DNA from: Phlebotomus papatasi
Lineage: Eukaryota > Arthropoda > Insecta > Diptera > Psychodidae
Length of the DNA stretch: 64,000 nucleotides
Assembly: GCF_024763615.1 (NCBI RefSeq)
Contig: NC_077224.1
Location: 61,638,712 to 61,702,711 of the forward strand
Direction: 5' to 3'
Shown here: in pieces, positions 23,891 through 36,020 of the stretch
Layout of the letters: each line of letters begins with the position of its first letter
Numbering within the stretch: position 1 is the first letter of the stretch
Position numbers and translations under genes: made by a program
Notes under the pieces: generated by a model
Told to the model about the DNA's origin: nothing
Seen by the model: only the letters and a program-made list of their open reading frames with translations
Databases searched by the model: none

Positions 23891-26050
23891 AGATCTAATC
23901 ATTCCTAATAGTGTTTTTTTTTCTGGAAAGCTTATTCCTTGTTAAAGAGACCTTTGTTCCTTAGGGCAAGTGGTTTCAATTGTTTCCAAGCAGTTATAAA
24001 CCAATAATCAACCGTTCATGTATCTATATTTAACTTCCACTTAATTTTATTATCATTACGATTTTTTGAGCAATCTTTTGAACTATTAAGAAATAGAATC
24101 AATATATTTTAGAAATTATATGGTCGGATATTACTGCCATATACGAAAACACTGATGAATCGTTCCTTAAATAACAGATTTTTAGGGTTAACGATTTATC
24201 AGACTTTAAAAGTGCTTATTTTCAATCAATTGGGGTAAGTTATATAAATAAGGTTGTTAAATCCTTGCATTCCTTGACAAATCTGAGCAAGTGCATGCTG
24301 TGAACTTGTGAAGAACCGGTTAAGAAACGATATTGAAATTTTATCTGAAATAAATAGTATTATTTCTAAGCAATTCTGGATCATTTTCATTTTGCAAGTT
24401 CAGCAACTTATTCTTATAAAGTCAAATAATGAAATTAGGAAGAGAGAAAAGCAGAGAAGTAAAGCTTTACCTTTTGATTCAATTTTCAGTGTTTAAAAAA
24501 AGTTTATTGGGGTGGAAAGGACAGTCAATTGGACTTTAGTGCAGAATTAAAATTCATCCTTTGGGTGAGTGTGAGCATGTTAAGTGTTTTTCCCAATACA
24601 ATCCAACCCAATTTGTTTTATTCATGGACATTGCCAGGAGTATGAGAGAGAGGAAATGCTTTAAAAATGCAACTGCAACTTGTGCAGAGTTTTCAATGAA
24701 TGTGCATCTTTATTGGCATGAGTAGTGCACAATAATGTATGGTAATGTGGAGTACGGAAATACCCACAAAATCCATACAAATAGCCAAAGTAGGGAAAGA
24801 GAAAATGTAACGATGGATATTGGTTACGATTCACCACAGTTCCTTCTTTACTGGAAAGCATCACTCTTTTCGGAGATTTTGGACTTTTCCCCGTACCAAA
24901 GAGATGGGATTTTCACTACTGTGGCATGGAAAATCGCTTCGAAAAACCACTCACAGTTTACAGACTTATTCAGTCCTCTTCTTCCTCATGAGCCTCCCCA
25001 GCAAAACCCTCTATCTAGGTGTATGGGGGGGGAATTGAAACAGTTTTGGTGGTTGTTCTCGCTCTCAGCTCTTCCTTTGTGGTTTTTGAGTTTTCGTAAT
25101 TAATACCTCAAAAATACGTGATAAGCACTTTACAATTCAATACAGAAATTTTCCACCATCTCAATGGAATGGTCTCGGGATGCCGCCATTGTTGCTATAT
25201 GTATCCCCAAAAACCGCATATTGCTCGGCTTTTCATAAATACCAAAATCTTCTCAAAGGATGAAAATTCAGCAACACAATTCATTAATACCATGGCGAAG
25301 AGAGAATATGCTTTTGCTGAAGCTCCTGGAGAACTTTTCAAGAAAATTGTTGTGAATGAATGGGAAAATTTTCCTATTGTTAAATTTAATTTCCATGTGG
25401 GAAACTTTTAATTTTTCCACACGGTATACTTGCAAAGGAAACAAAAATATCCCATCATGCATCCCCATTTACTTTACTTGTCCCCCAAGGACCAAAATAC
25501 CTTCTATAACTCCAATAGAAAATAGTGCAAGGAAAAAAAGTCGTTGAATATAAAGTCGTTTATTTCACTCAACTTGATCCTGTTTCGTTTTTAATGGCAT
25601 TGTTTTTGAGATTGCCAGACTATGAGACAGAAATGAAGGGTCTCTTCTGTCTTTCATGTCATTGCTTGTAAGCTCAACTACATCATAATTTCCTTGCTTT
25701 TCATTCTCTTCATTTCCGTCACACTTTACTTACTAACTAACGTATTTGCTGTCTGGTAAACGATTTTTCGTCCTCCCTGAAGAAATTTCCTCCCTCTCTT
25801 GCATCTTACTAACAACTATTCAGGAGAAAATGTCGCAAACATTGCCACAAGCCACAAAATGTTAATTTTTTTTTTTCAAACCAATTTTTCCTTTGACATA
25901 CCGTTAATTAGGTAAATGAAAACATTGTAGGTAGACTTTCTAAATCAGTGACAAAACTGGAAAAATATCATAGATGTTTTTAACCTTTTGTGAGTTTTTC
26001 CTGCAAGAAAAACCTGCAGTCGCTAACAAAAAAAAACTTTAAATATACAG
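23891..26050. other. Unique non-coding block
   Basis: No gene or element is recognised. 24500-25850 looks single-copy with balanced composition, and open frames there are not supported by any family motif. It is a possible location for conserved regulatory sequence, which cannot be tested from one genome. Confidence 0.35.
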
Positions 26051-26097
26051 GATTACCACCTGGGTGGAATAAAGTAATAATAATAATAAATGATTAC
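26051..26097 (+). mobile_element. Minimal LINE 3' tail insertion
   Basis: A 35-bp insert (26057-26091) reads CACCTGGGTGGAATAAAG followed by a (TAA)n tail. It is flanked by GATTAC at 26051-26056 and 26092-26097. A very short 3' end with a TAA tail between short direct repeats is what an extremely 5'-truncated LINE insertion leaves. The duplication is only 6 bp, so chance is not excluded. Confidence 0.45.
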
Positions 26098-26109
26098 TGC
26101 AACATCACT

Positions 26110-26205
26110 AGAACTGGTATCACGGGTATAGCATTGCACATTTAAAATTTTAAGTGGTTCACATTAATCGTTGCTAAAGTGCATCAAAAAGTGTGTATTT
26201 ATCTT
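26110..26205 (+). repeat. Fragment of MITE family U
   Basis: It contains TTGCACATTTAAAATTTTAA followed by GGTTCACATTAATCG, which matches the terminal arm of element U at 35747 with several differences. Only one arm is present. Confidence 0.45.
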
Positions 26206-26221
26206 TAATTTTTAAAAACAC

Positions 26222-26612
26222 TACACAGAAAAAGAAATCTCCGTAAAATTGTTCGTAAATGTTTGTGAATTCCTATTGGTGACTTACGAAATGCTCGTAA
26301 ATCATATAATCCGAAAACAAGTTTGTAAAAGTTTGTATTTTTTTGACAAACATTGTTCGCAGATGTTACCCTTACGAGAATTTTTGTTCTTTTACAAACA
26401 TTTTGTTTGTAAATGTACGTAAACACACAAAAAAATGTTCGTAAAATTTTGTCATTTGTTCATAAATTTTTGCCAGACAAACAATAATGTACGAACAAAT
26501 GTTTGCAAAAGAACAAAAAATACTCGTCACGCGATGATCTTACGAATAAAGCTTGTAAAAAAAATACAAACATTTACGAACAATTTTATATATGAATTAT
26601 TTTTTCTGTATA
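26222..26612. mobile_element. MITE BB with reiterated TTCGTAAATGTTTG motif
   Basis: The element is 391 bp from TACACAGAAAAAGAAATC to a terminal TTTTTTCTGTA-TA. Near both ends, about 20 bp in, lies AAAATTGTTCGTAAATGTTT or its exact inverse. Related forms of the motif recur through the interior in both orientations. Outer dinucleotides are TA. It is non-coding; open frames inside are just the motif translated. Confidence 0.75.
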
Positions 26613-27219
26613 TATAGTAAGGTGGGGTAACTGGATCATTTTCCGAAGAGTGCTATTTAAACGCTTGTTTTTGGACCGATGAAATTCTTTTATACTTCTT
26701 CTAAATCCATAGAATTATTCACTGTTTCATTCAGAAACATAATATAAAAAAAAAATCAAAAATATTAAAGAAAATGTATAAAATAATGATAATACTGAAA
26801 TAAGTCAGCATGCACTAACTGGGTCGCCTTTTCGCTAATTCACTTTTAATAAATTAAACCTCTGGATTTATAATACTTTTTTTTTCAAAGGAAAAACAAT
26901 AAATGTTTTCAATCAACCAGCTGTCATTAGCGAAAATATCACTGCTAGAAAATTTTAAGAGATGAACCCAGCCGGCACAAGATTGAAATGAGTCGATTAC
27001 ACTCACTTATTTAATGGATAAAAATATTATTTTTACTTTTTCTCAAACTTGAATAGTTATATTATGTTACTGTAGTGATTATATTACGGAAACAAAAATA
27101 AAAATATTATTTTAAGTGGATTACACTATGCAACACGATTTTTGGCACACGAATCTCACATGGTACGTTTGAAAGAATCGAGTCTCCTGATCAAAAATCT
27201 GTTCTTGGTTTTTCTTCTA
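26613..27219. other. Non-coding stretch with a possible solo MITE end
   Basis: TAAGGTGGGGTAACTGGATC at about 26618 resembles the left end of the TAGGG-type elements, and ctgggtcgcc recurs near 26819, but no inverted partner is found. Confidence 0.3.
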
Positions 27220-27649
27220 AAGGGTAAGTGTGCCAAATTTCGGCATAGTTGCATGCAAGCGTCGATGTCTCAAGTTTGAAATGTAATATTTTAAATACAA
27301 ATTGATTTTTTTATTCTTTCTTCTGAAAGAGTGTTGCTTGGAACCTTGTAAAGAGTTTACCGTCTTGATTTACTCTAAAATCATTCTTAATACATTTTAA
27401 AATGAATAAAAATATAGACACAGCTTTGGTGCCCTATTTCGGCCACCTTAATTCTCATAGTTCCTTGCCCTTCGGGAATTCTTTAAATATATTTTTCACG
27501 TCATCTCGTTTGTCGAAGCTACATTTTTTGTTATTCTTTTGTATTGTATAAACTCTAGAGTACGTAAAATCTAAAAGTTCATGGAAATTCGAGGAACAAA
27601 AGAGGTGGCCGAAATTGCAAGCTGGCCGGAATTTGACACACTTACCCTA
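27220..27649. mobile_element. Inverted-repeat element CC
   Basis: The element is about 430 bp. The left end is AGGGTAAGTGTGCCAAATTT and the right end AATTTGACACACTTACCCTA. A TTTCGGC-type motif repeats inside both arms (near 27238, 27438, 27607 and 27624). A TA is present at the right end only. It is non-coding and of the TAGGG end type. Confidence 0.7.
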
Positions 27650-30010
27650 CGTCACAATTTTCTTTGACTATTTTTTTTTGCTTTTGCTGTTTTGTCTCAA
27701 ATTATCAATTACTCCTCCGGTTCTAATGTACAGAACTTAATAAATGGACATCCGTTGGAAAGGTAAGTAGTTGTGCTTCAACTTGAAATTTATGTGATAT
27801 TTTTTCAAAAAATCCTTGGGGGCGGAAAAACAAAATCTTTCTAAAATTTTTAAAAATGACCTAAGAAAGTAACTATTGAAAAATCATATAAACTAAACTA
27901 AACTAAATATTAATGCACTCTCTTCAGCACACAATAGATTCCACTTTTAGTACTACATTTTTGCCATAGAAGACATTCAGCTCCGATACCTCTAAATGCC
28001 TTACTTTTTTATTTAAAAAAAAAAAAGAATTTTTGCTATTGATAATATTATTTTTTGTGCCACAATTACCACATTTGCGGGAAGATATAGTTTTTTTTGT
28101 TTCTTTTCTCGAAACTGGGAACATGCACCATTGAAAACATGAAAGTTTAAACATTTTAAATATTAATAATTGCAAGACTGTGGTGGACTGAAAGATCAAA
28201 AACAATTAAGGACGTTGATCCGAAAGCGGTTTTGCTAAAATCGAATGAAATCGGTATTTATTTAAATACAATTTAACATTAATAGCTGTAGATATTATTT
28301 GGAAATAGTAATGTTATCCATCCTACTTCAAAATATAGCACAATCGGAGAATTATGTATGAGAGATTTCCTTATGATACTCATTAGCATAATATCCTTGT
28401 TGAACAATATTCCTATTGTTAAATGTTAAGAGGTTGTTGTTTCAGCAATTCAAGGAATTACTGAATTGAGTTTATAAAGGTGTCAGCAGAGAAGATTGTG
28501 CCTAATAATTAAATTGGGTGAGTCTTTGAGTAGATATAACATCCCTAAATTGTGTGAATACAAATCAACATCCTTTGCTGCATTCAGGAAAGTGCAATCA
28601 GAAAGTGTGAGCGAAAAGGATCAGAGAGAAAGAGAGTCTTTGTGAAAGCATCAAGGTTCTTAGAAAATGGTGTAAAATTTCCCTTTCGCTTGACTGTGAA
28701 TTGGAAGGTAATAATATTTTGTCTAAAACAGATAAAAAGCCACTTTTGTGTAACAAAGGGAAAACCTCTCAAGTACTGTTCTTTGGAAGTCGGATGATAA
28801 TAATTTCACAGTCGAAATGATACCTTTTCTTCGTACGCCCTCTCTCTACGCTCAACTTTTCCACATGATCGTGCCTATGTCTAGTGTTATTAGAGGGTTT
28901 AAGATTTATACTTTTTTTTTCTCTGGATAACTTTTGCCAGGGTGAAATATTTATTTGCTTCCACACACATGCACCCTGTATCGTCCTCTTATATATTGTT
29001 TTTACTACCCAATATGTGAGTTATGTATAATACAGGGCAATTTGAATTTCATCGGAAATGACTGTGATTTTGTGTCGGAACCACCCCATTTATTGCCCTT
29101 CTAACTATAAAATTGAATACAGTCGATGGGCTGAAGGCGATGCATACGGCAAAAATCTTTTGTGAAGATTGTTTTTTAACTTTGTTATCGTTTCGGCCTT
29201 TTGCCTTTATAGCCCTCGAAAAAAAGAAGAAAAGTGCTCAAGTATTGGGCTCACTGGGGCACTTTGAGTATCCTACCAAGTAAAATGCGTATATCGTGTA
29301 AATATAGCCTATCCCATGCCACCTATATACCCGTATCTTATGTGAAAGTCAGTTCTAAGGGGAGAATATAGAGATTTTTATTCAATTGTTTCCGGTGAAG
29401 TGCATTAAATTTCCAGCAAATCGAATATTATGCTCAATGGTGCATGGAGTCTTATGATTGATGGGTGAGATATTGCCTCCAATGTGTGACTGATGTTTAT
29501 GTATTGGGATGACTTCAAAGAAAAATTGCTTTTCCAACTCAAGGGGAAGTCAAGTATATTAAGAAAATATCAAGGAAGAAGAAAAAGAAGGAAATGATAC
29601 TAAAGCACCACACTTTATTCATCATCCTCACTTTTGCAAATTGTCTCACTTTTTTCACTTTACTTTGAGATGCAAAAATAATTCTCCTATGTATGATTTA
29701 TATAAGAGTTTTTATGTAAGAAAATCAAAAAAATAAGTTAAAACTACTTTCATCTGAATTTTTGAAGGATTCAAAATATTGGTATAATGTACTATAAGTA
29801 TTACTGAATTATAATTCAATTTATAAATTTAACTTTATAAAATTTTCTGCGATTGCCATTAGCTTCCTTATACGGCCTCTAAAGCTTAGACTTGTGACTT
29901 AACTTTTCTCATATCTTATCAGTCTTATACCTGTCGAAATTTTTTGGAAGATTTTGGCTCAAATTTGGTTACTATTTACGATTGTAAGACTTTCGGGAAC
30001 TGGACTTATG
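27650..30010. other. Unique non-coding block
   Basis: No gene or element is recognised. 28430-29100 and 29340-29700 look single-copy. There are only simple T- and A-runs besides. Confidence 0.35.
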
Positions 30011-30681
30011 GTGCTATTCCAATGAAAATATGAGCATGTTTTTTTTAGCACATTACTGTTCTCAAGCACTAAAAAAAACATGTCTGTTACCACATGTTAT
30101 TTTAATAATTGTCAGATGGTATTATGATCGGGTGAAAGCTTGCTCGGCGGGAATATTCGAATTCGGATTTCGGTTGGGAAATCGACAAGATTAATTTAAT
30201 GTTTTCACTTTCATAGTATTTTCTACATTTTCTTTATCATGATTGACAAGATGTAAGGTTCTTCTCTCTACACGAAAACTTCATATTTTCCCCAGTCGTG
30301 TTTCATGACAGGAACCGACACGAAAGAAAAATTCAACCGAAATCAGAATTCGAATATTCCCTCCGAGCAAGTTTTCACCCGATCACAATGCCATCTGATA
30401 TCTAGTCAGTCAGTGTTGAGTAACCCATCATGTCAGCTTGGTGGCGTGATGCTGTTAGATGGCCGGGAGTTGGCGACTTTAGCCTCAACCGCGGGTTTTC
30501 GCAGGTTTTCCATGAGTTTTTCCATGAATTCTCAGTAGTGAAAAGTCGGCGAGCAGCATTAATATTCTCTACTCATTATTTTCCTTGAAATGACGTATGG
30601 GAACAGACGTGGTCTTTTTTAGTACTTGAGAACAGTAATGTGCTTAAAAAAAGCATGGTCACTTTTTCATTGGAATAGCAC
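30011..30681. mobile_element. Double foldback element M
   Basis: The outer arms are 30011-30080 and 30612-30681, starting GTGCTATTCCAATGAAAA and ending with its inverse; they also share AGCACATTACTGTTCTCAAG. A second pair lies inside at about 30126-30182 and 30330-30385 (GATCGGGTGAAAGC, then GAATATTCGAATT and their inverses). The inner pair is off-centre, so it may be a separate palindrome. The DNA at 30389-30611 is GC-richer. There is no coding motif. Confidence 0.7.
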
Positions 30682-30792
30682 TAATAAACCGCTAGTCTGA
30701 AAACCGTTTTACAGGGTTGAGAAAGAGTTCAAGAAATAAGACCATAAGACCTTTGTTGATACCCCTGTTGAAAATTTCCCTAAGAACTTCTT

Positions 30793-31749
30793 TTAACTCT
30801 TTCGCGTCCCACTTTTATTCAGCAGATGAATTCATGTAAAATTGAGTTTTTCCTAATGCTTTATGGTCAAATATAATAGTTCAGAGAGGAAAAAAAATTT
30901 CCATTGCGTGAAAACTCGGAAAAACCCCGGGTCATATATGGCCCTATTGTCCTCAAGGGAAGTGTACATACCATTTTCAAAATATATATTACGGGCTTTT
31001 TAAGAGTTTTTTTTTTGCTTGAAGTTATTAATTTGGCCAAAACCATGGCAAACTGGATTGTCTTGATGAACACTGTACTCCTGGTGTTCAAGGAATGTTC
31101 CTGGTAATCCCTTGAACAGTCACTGTCACAATATTTTGAGTGGTATTTGGCAAAAATAAACTTATCCACATATTTATTCACACACAATACAATTGCACAA
31201 TATGAGACGCTTGCAGAATACTCTAAAATATTGCAAAATATGTTATAATTCATCAGATATGAGATGAAATGTCCAGGAGCAAGATGTCCCACCTGCATTT
31301 CACAAAGAAAAACAATGTCCCAACTACATTTCGCTAAAGGTTTGGGACGAAAACACTGTTACCCTTGGGGACAATAGGGTCATATATGACCCGGAAAATT
31401 CTACACGCTTTTCTGGAAAATTGAGAGTAGTTTATTATATCAAAATATGCAATATACAATCTTTGGATATTCTATTTTCTGTTTCTAAAGAACTTTTTGC
31501 TGAAAAAAATAAATTATTATAAAAATTTTGAAAAAGAAAAGTCATTTCACAAAGTTCGAAATTAGTGATTTTTGATCTCAAATATTTTCTTTTCCTTTAT
31601 CTGGAGTCTTGAGAAAATTAGCCAAGAATCTTACATCCTTCTATTATGATGTCGTGCACAAATCGATAGATTTCAATTAATGTAAATAGTCAAAAAAAAT
31701 TGTTTTTTCCCCGGGTCATATTATGACTCTAATGACGCGAAAGAGTTAA
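30793..31749. mobile_element. TTAA-flanked element X (piggyBac-like, non-autonomous)
   Basis: The element is 957 bp between TTAA at 30793-30796 and 31746-31749. Perfect 16-bp ends are TTAACTCTTTCGCGTC and its inverse. Subterminal inverted blocks reading CCGGGTCATATATGRCCCTA occur near 30926 and 31373, with another CCGGGTCATATTATG near 31712. A minus-strand open frame of about 140 codons (30867-31298) has no transposase signature. The TTAA target points to the piggyBac mechanism by known family behaviour. Confidence 0.75.
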
Positions 31750-32327
31750 ACCCAATTTTGGTTATTGCTTGGATGGTTGGAAATTTTTATCAGTTTGTAT
31801 TTTAGCCCTTAATTGAGATAGAATTGTTATTGTTCTTTACAATATTTAGGTGATCATTGTTTTGATTTCAATAAAGGCAAAATTCTTAAATCGTTAATAA
31901 CTTTCTAAGACTTCCGTCTTTTTTTTTATTAAAAAGTAATGTAGTTTCAGATATAGATAAGTATTATTTTTTAATCAACTTTAAACGAATATTTTGCAAA
32001 ATAATAGAAAAGGCACTTAAACTTGAGGAATGCGTACCTCTCTTAAGGTCTATATCGCTTGAGGTAAATTAATTTAAAATACATGACAGTAATTTGAATA
32101 TCCGAAGAAATAAATTATTCAAAATCATTCAATTTAGGTATGATGCATATAATACTGTAGTAGGATATGGGTTAAAGGGATTAAAGATAAGGTTTCTGTT
32201 CTCAATTTCTGTTCTAAACGATTTTAAAACGAATTATGAGGTTGTATGTAGTTTTTGAATTGATTTTCTTTTGGTTCCGGTGGGCATTATGATATGAAAG
32301 ATAATAATTGAAATATACTACGTTCAA
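31750..32327. other. AT-rich non-coding stretch
   Basis: Nothing recognised. Confidence 0.4.
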
Positions 32328-32509
32328 TAGGGGGAAGTGGGGTATCTTTGTATTGGGGCAGTTTTAAAATTGGATTTTTTCTTCTATTTTTAAATGAAAC
32401 TGGACCTTACCGCGATATATTCCATAATAAGCCTCAAATTATTTTAAAAATAGAGAAAAAAGTCTAATTTCAAAAGTAGCCTAATTCAAAGGTGCCCCAC
32501 TTGATTCTA
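32328..32509 (+). mobile_element. MITE family B, copy 3
   Basis: This 182-bp copy is flanked by TA. The left end is TAGGGGGAAGTGGGGTATCT. The right end is AAGGTGCCCCACTTGATTCT-A, slightly decayed. Orientation is the same as copies 1 and 2. Confidence 0.75.
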
Positions 32510-33823
32510 AGGCAATAAATTTAATTATTCTTAGTTAATTAATATTTAGATATAGATAGATAGATAAACTTATTCATCGATAAAACTTTTGAAGTAAAAT
32601 ATTACAAATCCATTTTGATGAGAAACTGTGTAGTTTTCAGTGTCCACCGCCGACTTATATTTGGAAAGCAACCTCCACAACAATAATAGCTATACCGATT
32701 TTGTAAAATAGGCTAATATAGGTTCTCTTTTAATTTCGATATCTATCATGTATTATGTCTGTTTCATGTTTTATTCTTTACATAATACTCGTAATATTAT
32801 TTAGCTTCTACTTCAAAACTTTAATTTATTTATTTTTATTATTTTTTTTGCTGGTTAAATTAAAGTCTGATTTCATGAAATTTTAAGGAGCCTAAAGATA
32901 CACTATATTATTTGTTTTTACTATTAAAAATTCGCTTAATAAATCCAATTGCTAATACTTTTTTTTTGTGGATAGTCGAGATAATAACAAATTCGGAACG
33001 TTTGAGAGCTGATGTGAGTTCATTCATTCGATGATTTAGTGCAATACGAAATATCTAAATCAGAAAAAAGAGATGGTTCATATCACAAACAATTGTGGTT
33101 GCGCCTACAATTTATTGGCAATCCACTACCATGTGCGCAAGTTATTTCGATGATTGAGGGTCAAGGGTGAAATTTCACAGTCATTCTTGCACAGCAGTGA
33201 ATTTAATCACATGTTGATACCTCACTATATCATTTTTTTACGCTTTCAGCTGTTTTTTTCTGCCCCTTGTCGTGTCTAATTGAGAATTTGGATGGTGGTG
33301 CAATTTGGCTTTCTCTGCAGACTTAGCCTCTTGCGAGGGTGAACTGATGGAAAATTGCCTTTTTTTTATTAATAATGTTCCTCTCTGATACAGTTCATCG
33401 CCGTAACAAATTCAATTTATAGCTTTTAATGAAAAACAATTTGTTACAATGACAACTCACCCTTTTTGGGGACGTTGCAGGAAGAAGAGGGATATGGGTG
33501 TCTTAACCAAGGGTGCAATTATGCCGACAGGGGGCGTTTGACGCCATCGTATGGCATCACATTAAGTGCTATAAAGGTGCAATTTGGCTGTCGTGGACAC
33601 TCTTTTCACACTGGGCACTTCCTTTCCCTCTTGCTTTTGTGGGTGAGTGATTCGGGTAGACAAAGGAAAGAGGATAATGTATCGGTACCTCACAGCGTTT
33701 GAGCACAGAAGCGAATTCCAATTTTAATTTTTTTTACATCCTCTAATAGACTCAACCCCTCAGACTTACATGATCCAAGTTCAAAACTCTAAACTCATTT
33801 CTTGCAAAATTTGTATTATGAAA
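32510..33823. other. Non-coding stretch
   Basis: AT-rich at first (TAGA repeats near 32551), then a more balanced single-copy block at 33090-33700 with no recognised gene or element. Confidence 0.35.
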
Positions 33824-34157
33824 AATAATGAAATTGGGGATCTCAGTGGCGCAATAGGCAAGACCGTTGGCTCTTGGGCGGTGAGTCTCTGACTCGACTC
33901 TCACAGCTGTGAGTTCGAATCCTGCTCAGTGCAAGCAACTGAATGTCAAAGGACATTTTTCACTGTGATAAAACGTAATAAAATGAACCGCCTCTGCCCA
34001 AAAAACCTTCAGGAGTACGGAAGAAGCATTTAGTACGGGGAAGACGTTCCTGAGCGATCTACGATCAGCAGATTCTTCCAACATGAGGCACATTGTAATA
34101 ATTACATTGTAATACCAAATAAAGTGTCTCGATATGATTAATAATAATAATAATGAA
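33824..34157 (+). mobile_element. tRNA-derived SINE
   Basis: The head starts near 33833 and carries both internal RNA polymerase III promoter elements: an A box TGGCGCAATAGG (33847-33858) and a B box GAGTTCGAATCCTG (33911-33924). A tRNA-unrelated body of about 200 bp follows, then a terminal (AAT)n tail. The 9-bp sequence AATAATGAA occurs on both sides (33824-33832, 34149-34157), though the right one overlaps the tail and may be partly chance. The (AAT)n tail suggests it was copied by a LINE with the same tail type. Only one copy is in the window. Confidence 0.85.
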
Positions 34158-35477
34158 GTTTATTAGTATGAGATGTTGCCACAAAATGGCAAAGATTTTC
34201 TTTGAGATCAATAGAACCTGATTAACTATCTGATAAAGTTTAAGATATTCAAAACGCTGTGAATTTTGCTTCATTTGACGGATTTTCATGATATACGTTG
34301 TAAAAATAAGGCTTGACAGAATTTAAAGATTCTCTGCAATTCTTGAATTTAGTCAGACTAATCCAATTTTGCACCAAAAACTAATTTTTATAACACTTAA
34401 GCTCAAATATCTCGATTACTTTTGTAACGTTTAAGTAAAGTTTTTTTAGGAAAGTAAAGAAAATACATAAATAACATTTAGCAAGATCAACATTGTGTTC
34501 ATGAACAATGTTTCTAAATTACCACTCAAAATTCGTAAATTTTCTTTTAAATGAGAAAATTGCATCTATCCATAAATTTGATCGAAAATTCTTACTTTAC
34601 GTTCATAAAAAGCATTCTGAGCTGAATTACATTAAGATTTTTTTCTAATTATTTAGATTTATCCTTTATTTATTTTTCAGGCAGTTTAATTTTCTTTGTA
34701 AGAAATTTATTTATTTGAAACTATTTTAATTTAACTTTTTAACTAACCAAAATTTGTGTCAGTGTATTATTTATTTGAATTTGTTTATAAAATTATTATT
34801 TATTCATTAATATCTGGCTCTAGAGAACGTATTTTCTAAACCGAACTTGGATTTTCTGAGAAGTCTGAATTGATTCCAATACGTTATGAATCGGTAATGA
34901 GTCAGTTATGAACAAATCAGTAATTTTTGTCCAAAAATCAATTTTATTATTTTTCAGCTATTTTTGGGCGATGTTTTGAGTAATTCAAGAATCGGTTCAA
35001 ATCGGTTGTAAACCGATAAATGGTTTTTTTTTTGTCTTTTGCCCACCCTACCTTAGGTCTCAATGGGGAATGCTTATATATGATCGCAGACTAAATCCGA
35101 TAAATGGTAAATTAGGCGAAAGTACTTTTGATGTATATCATCCACGTCACGATTTCGAGCATTTCGCAACGCTTTGTCCCGTTCTCTTACTTAAGACAAT
35201 TTATTCAATGATTTATTATTAAAAAGTGGTTCAATCCAACGCTGTGAAAAGATTGTAAAATGAAATGCGGAATTGATTTTTTTCATTCATTTACATCTTT
35301 TAGATGTAGAAGTATATTATTATTATTTTTTCCTGAGTTTTTTTTTGCAGTTTTTTGTGATTATTTCATAAGGGTAAATATAACCCCTTATGAACTCTAA
35401 AAAAATTATACATATTTACATCGATTTAGGATCATTCCTGTAAACTAGATAATTTTCGACCAATTGATTAAATTTCA
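34158..35477. other. AT-rich non-coding stretch with a K-like part
   Basis: No gene is recognised. 34850-35190 resembles dispersed repeat K and is listed separately. Confidence 0.4.
34850..35190 (+). repeat. Dispersed repeat K, copy 3 (diverged)
   Basis: It contains CGTTATGAATCGGTAATGAG, then CAAATCGGTTGTAAACCG, and near 35151 a TTTCGAGCATTTCGCAACGC block. The last matches GTTCGAGCATTCCGCAAAGC at the end of the K array near 46290. Confidence 0.45.
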
Positions 35478-35496
35478 GGGACAGGGACAGGGACAG
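35478..35496 (+). repeat. (GGGACA)3 tandem repeat
   Basis: Three hexamer units run directly up to the TA of MITE E copy 2. Confidence 0.8.
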
Positions 35497-35723
35497 TAGG
35501 GGAAAGCGCGCTACCTTCGGACGACTCAAGCTTCGGACAATTCAATTTTTTGTCTATATTCCTTACGGATTTCACTCAAAACCCAAAGCTCCTTTATGAA
35601 AATTTGAGGCATTGGACTATCTATTAAAATATAATATTATGAAGGGTCTAATTCATTTATAACACAATGAAAAAATGAAATGTTCGAAGCATAAATCATG
35701 CGAAGGTAGTGCGCTTTCCCCTA
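35497..35723 (+). mobile_element. MITE family E, copy 2
   Basis: This 227-bp copy is flanked by TA. The left end is TAGGGGAAAGCGCGCTACCT and the right end GTAGTGCGCTTTCCCCTA. The interior matches copy 1 at 7931. Confidence 0.85.
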
Positions 35724-36020
35724 CAACACAGAAATAACCTAACGGCGTTATCACACTTGCACATTAAAATTTTAATGTGATTCACATTAATTGTCGCTTG
35801 TGAGTGTCCAAATATGTTATTTGTGTCTTTGAGTCACTTAATATTTGGAGGTTTCCTATTTATTGATAAAGAAGTGGACTTGGCCTGCAAAAATAAGTTT
35901 AAATTTACCTAAAGCATAAATATTTTTCACATTAAAAAATTAAAGAGAAAATCGCATTCATTTTTCGCATTAATGCTATAAATCAATTTATATCAAATTT
36001 TGAAGGCCAAGTCTACCTTT

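Noticed and set aside
24735..25103. 122-codon plus-strand open frame
   Set aside because: Low-complexity chance frame overlapping a second frame; no family resemblance.
30867..31298. 143-codon minus-strand open frame inside TTAA element X
   Set aside because: Its length is tempting for a transposase piece, but no DDE/DDD context, zinc-finger tail or family motif is visible, and it overlaps a subterminal inverted repeat.
33836..33940. tRNA gene
   Set aside because: A and B boxes are present, but the cloverleaf is not maintained and a SINE body with a simple-repeat tail follows.
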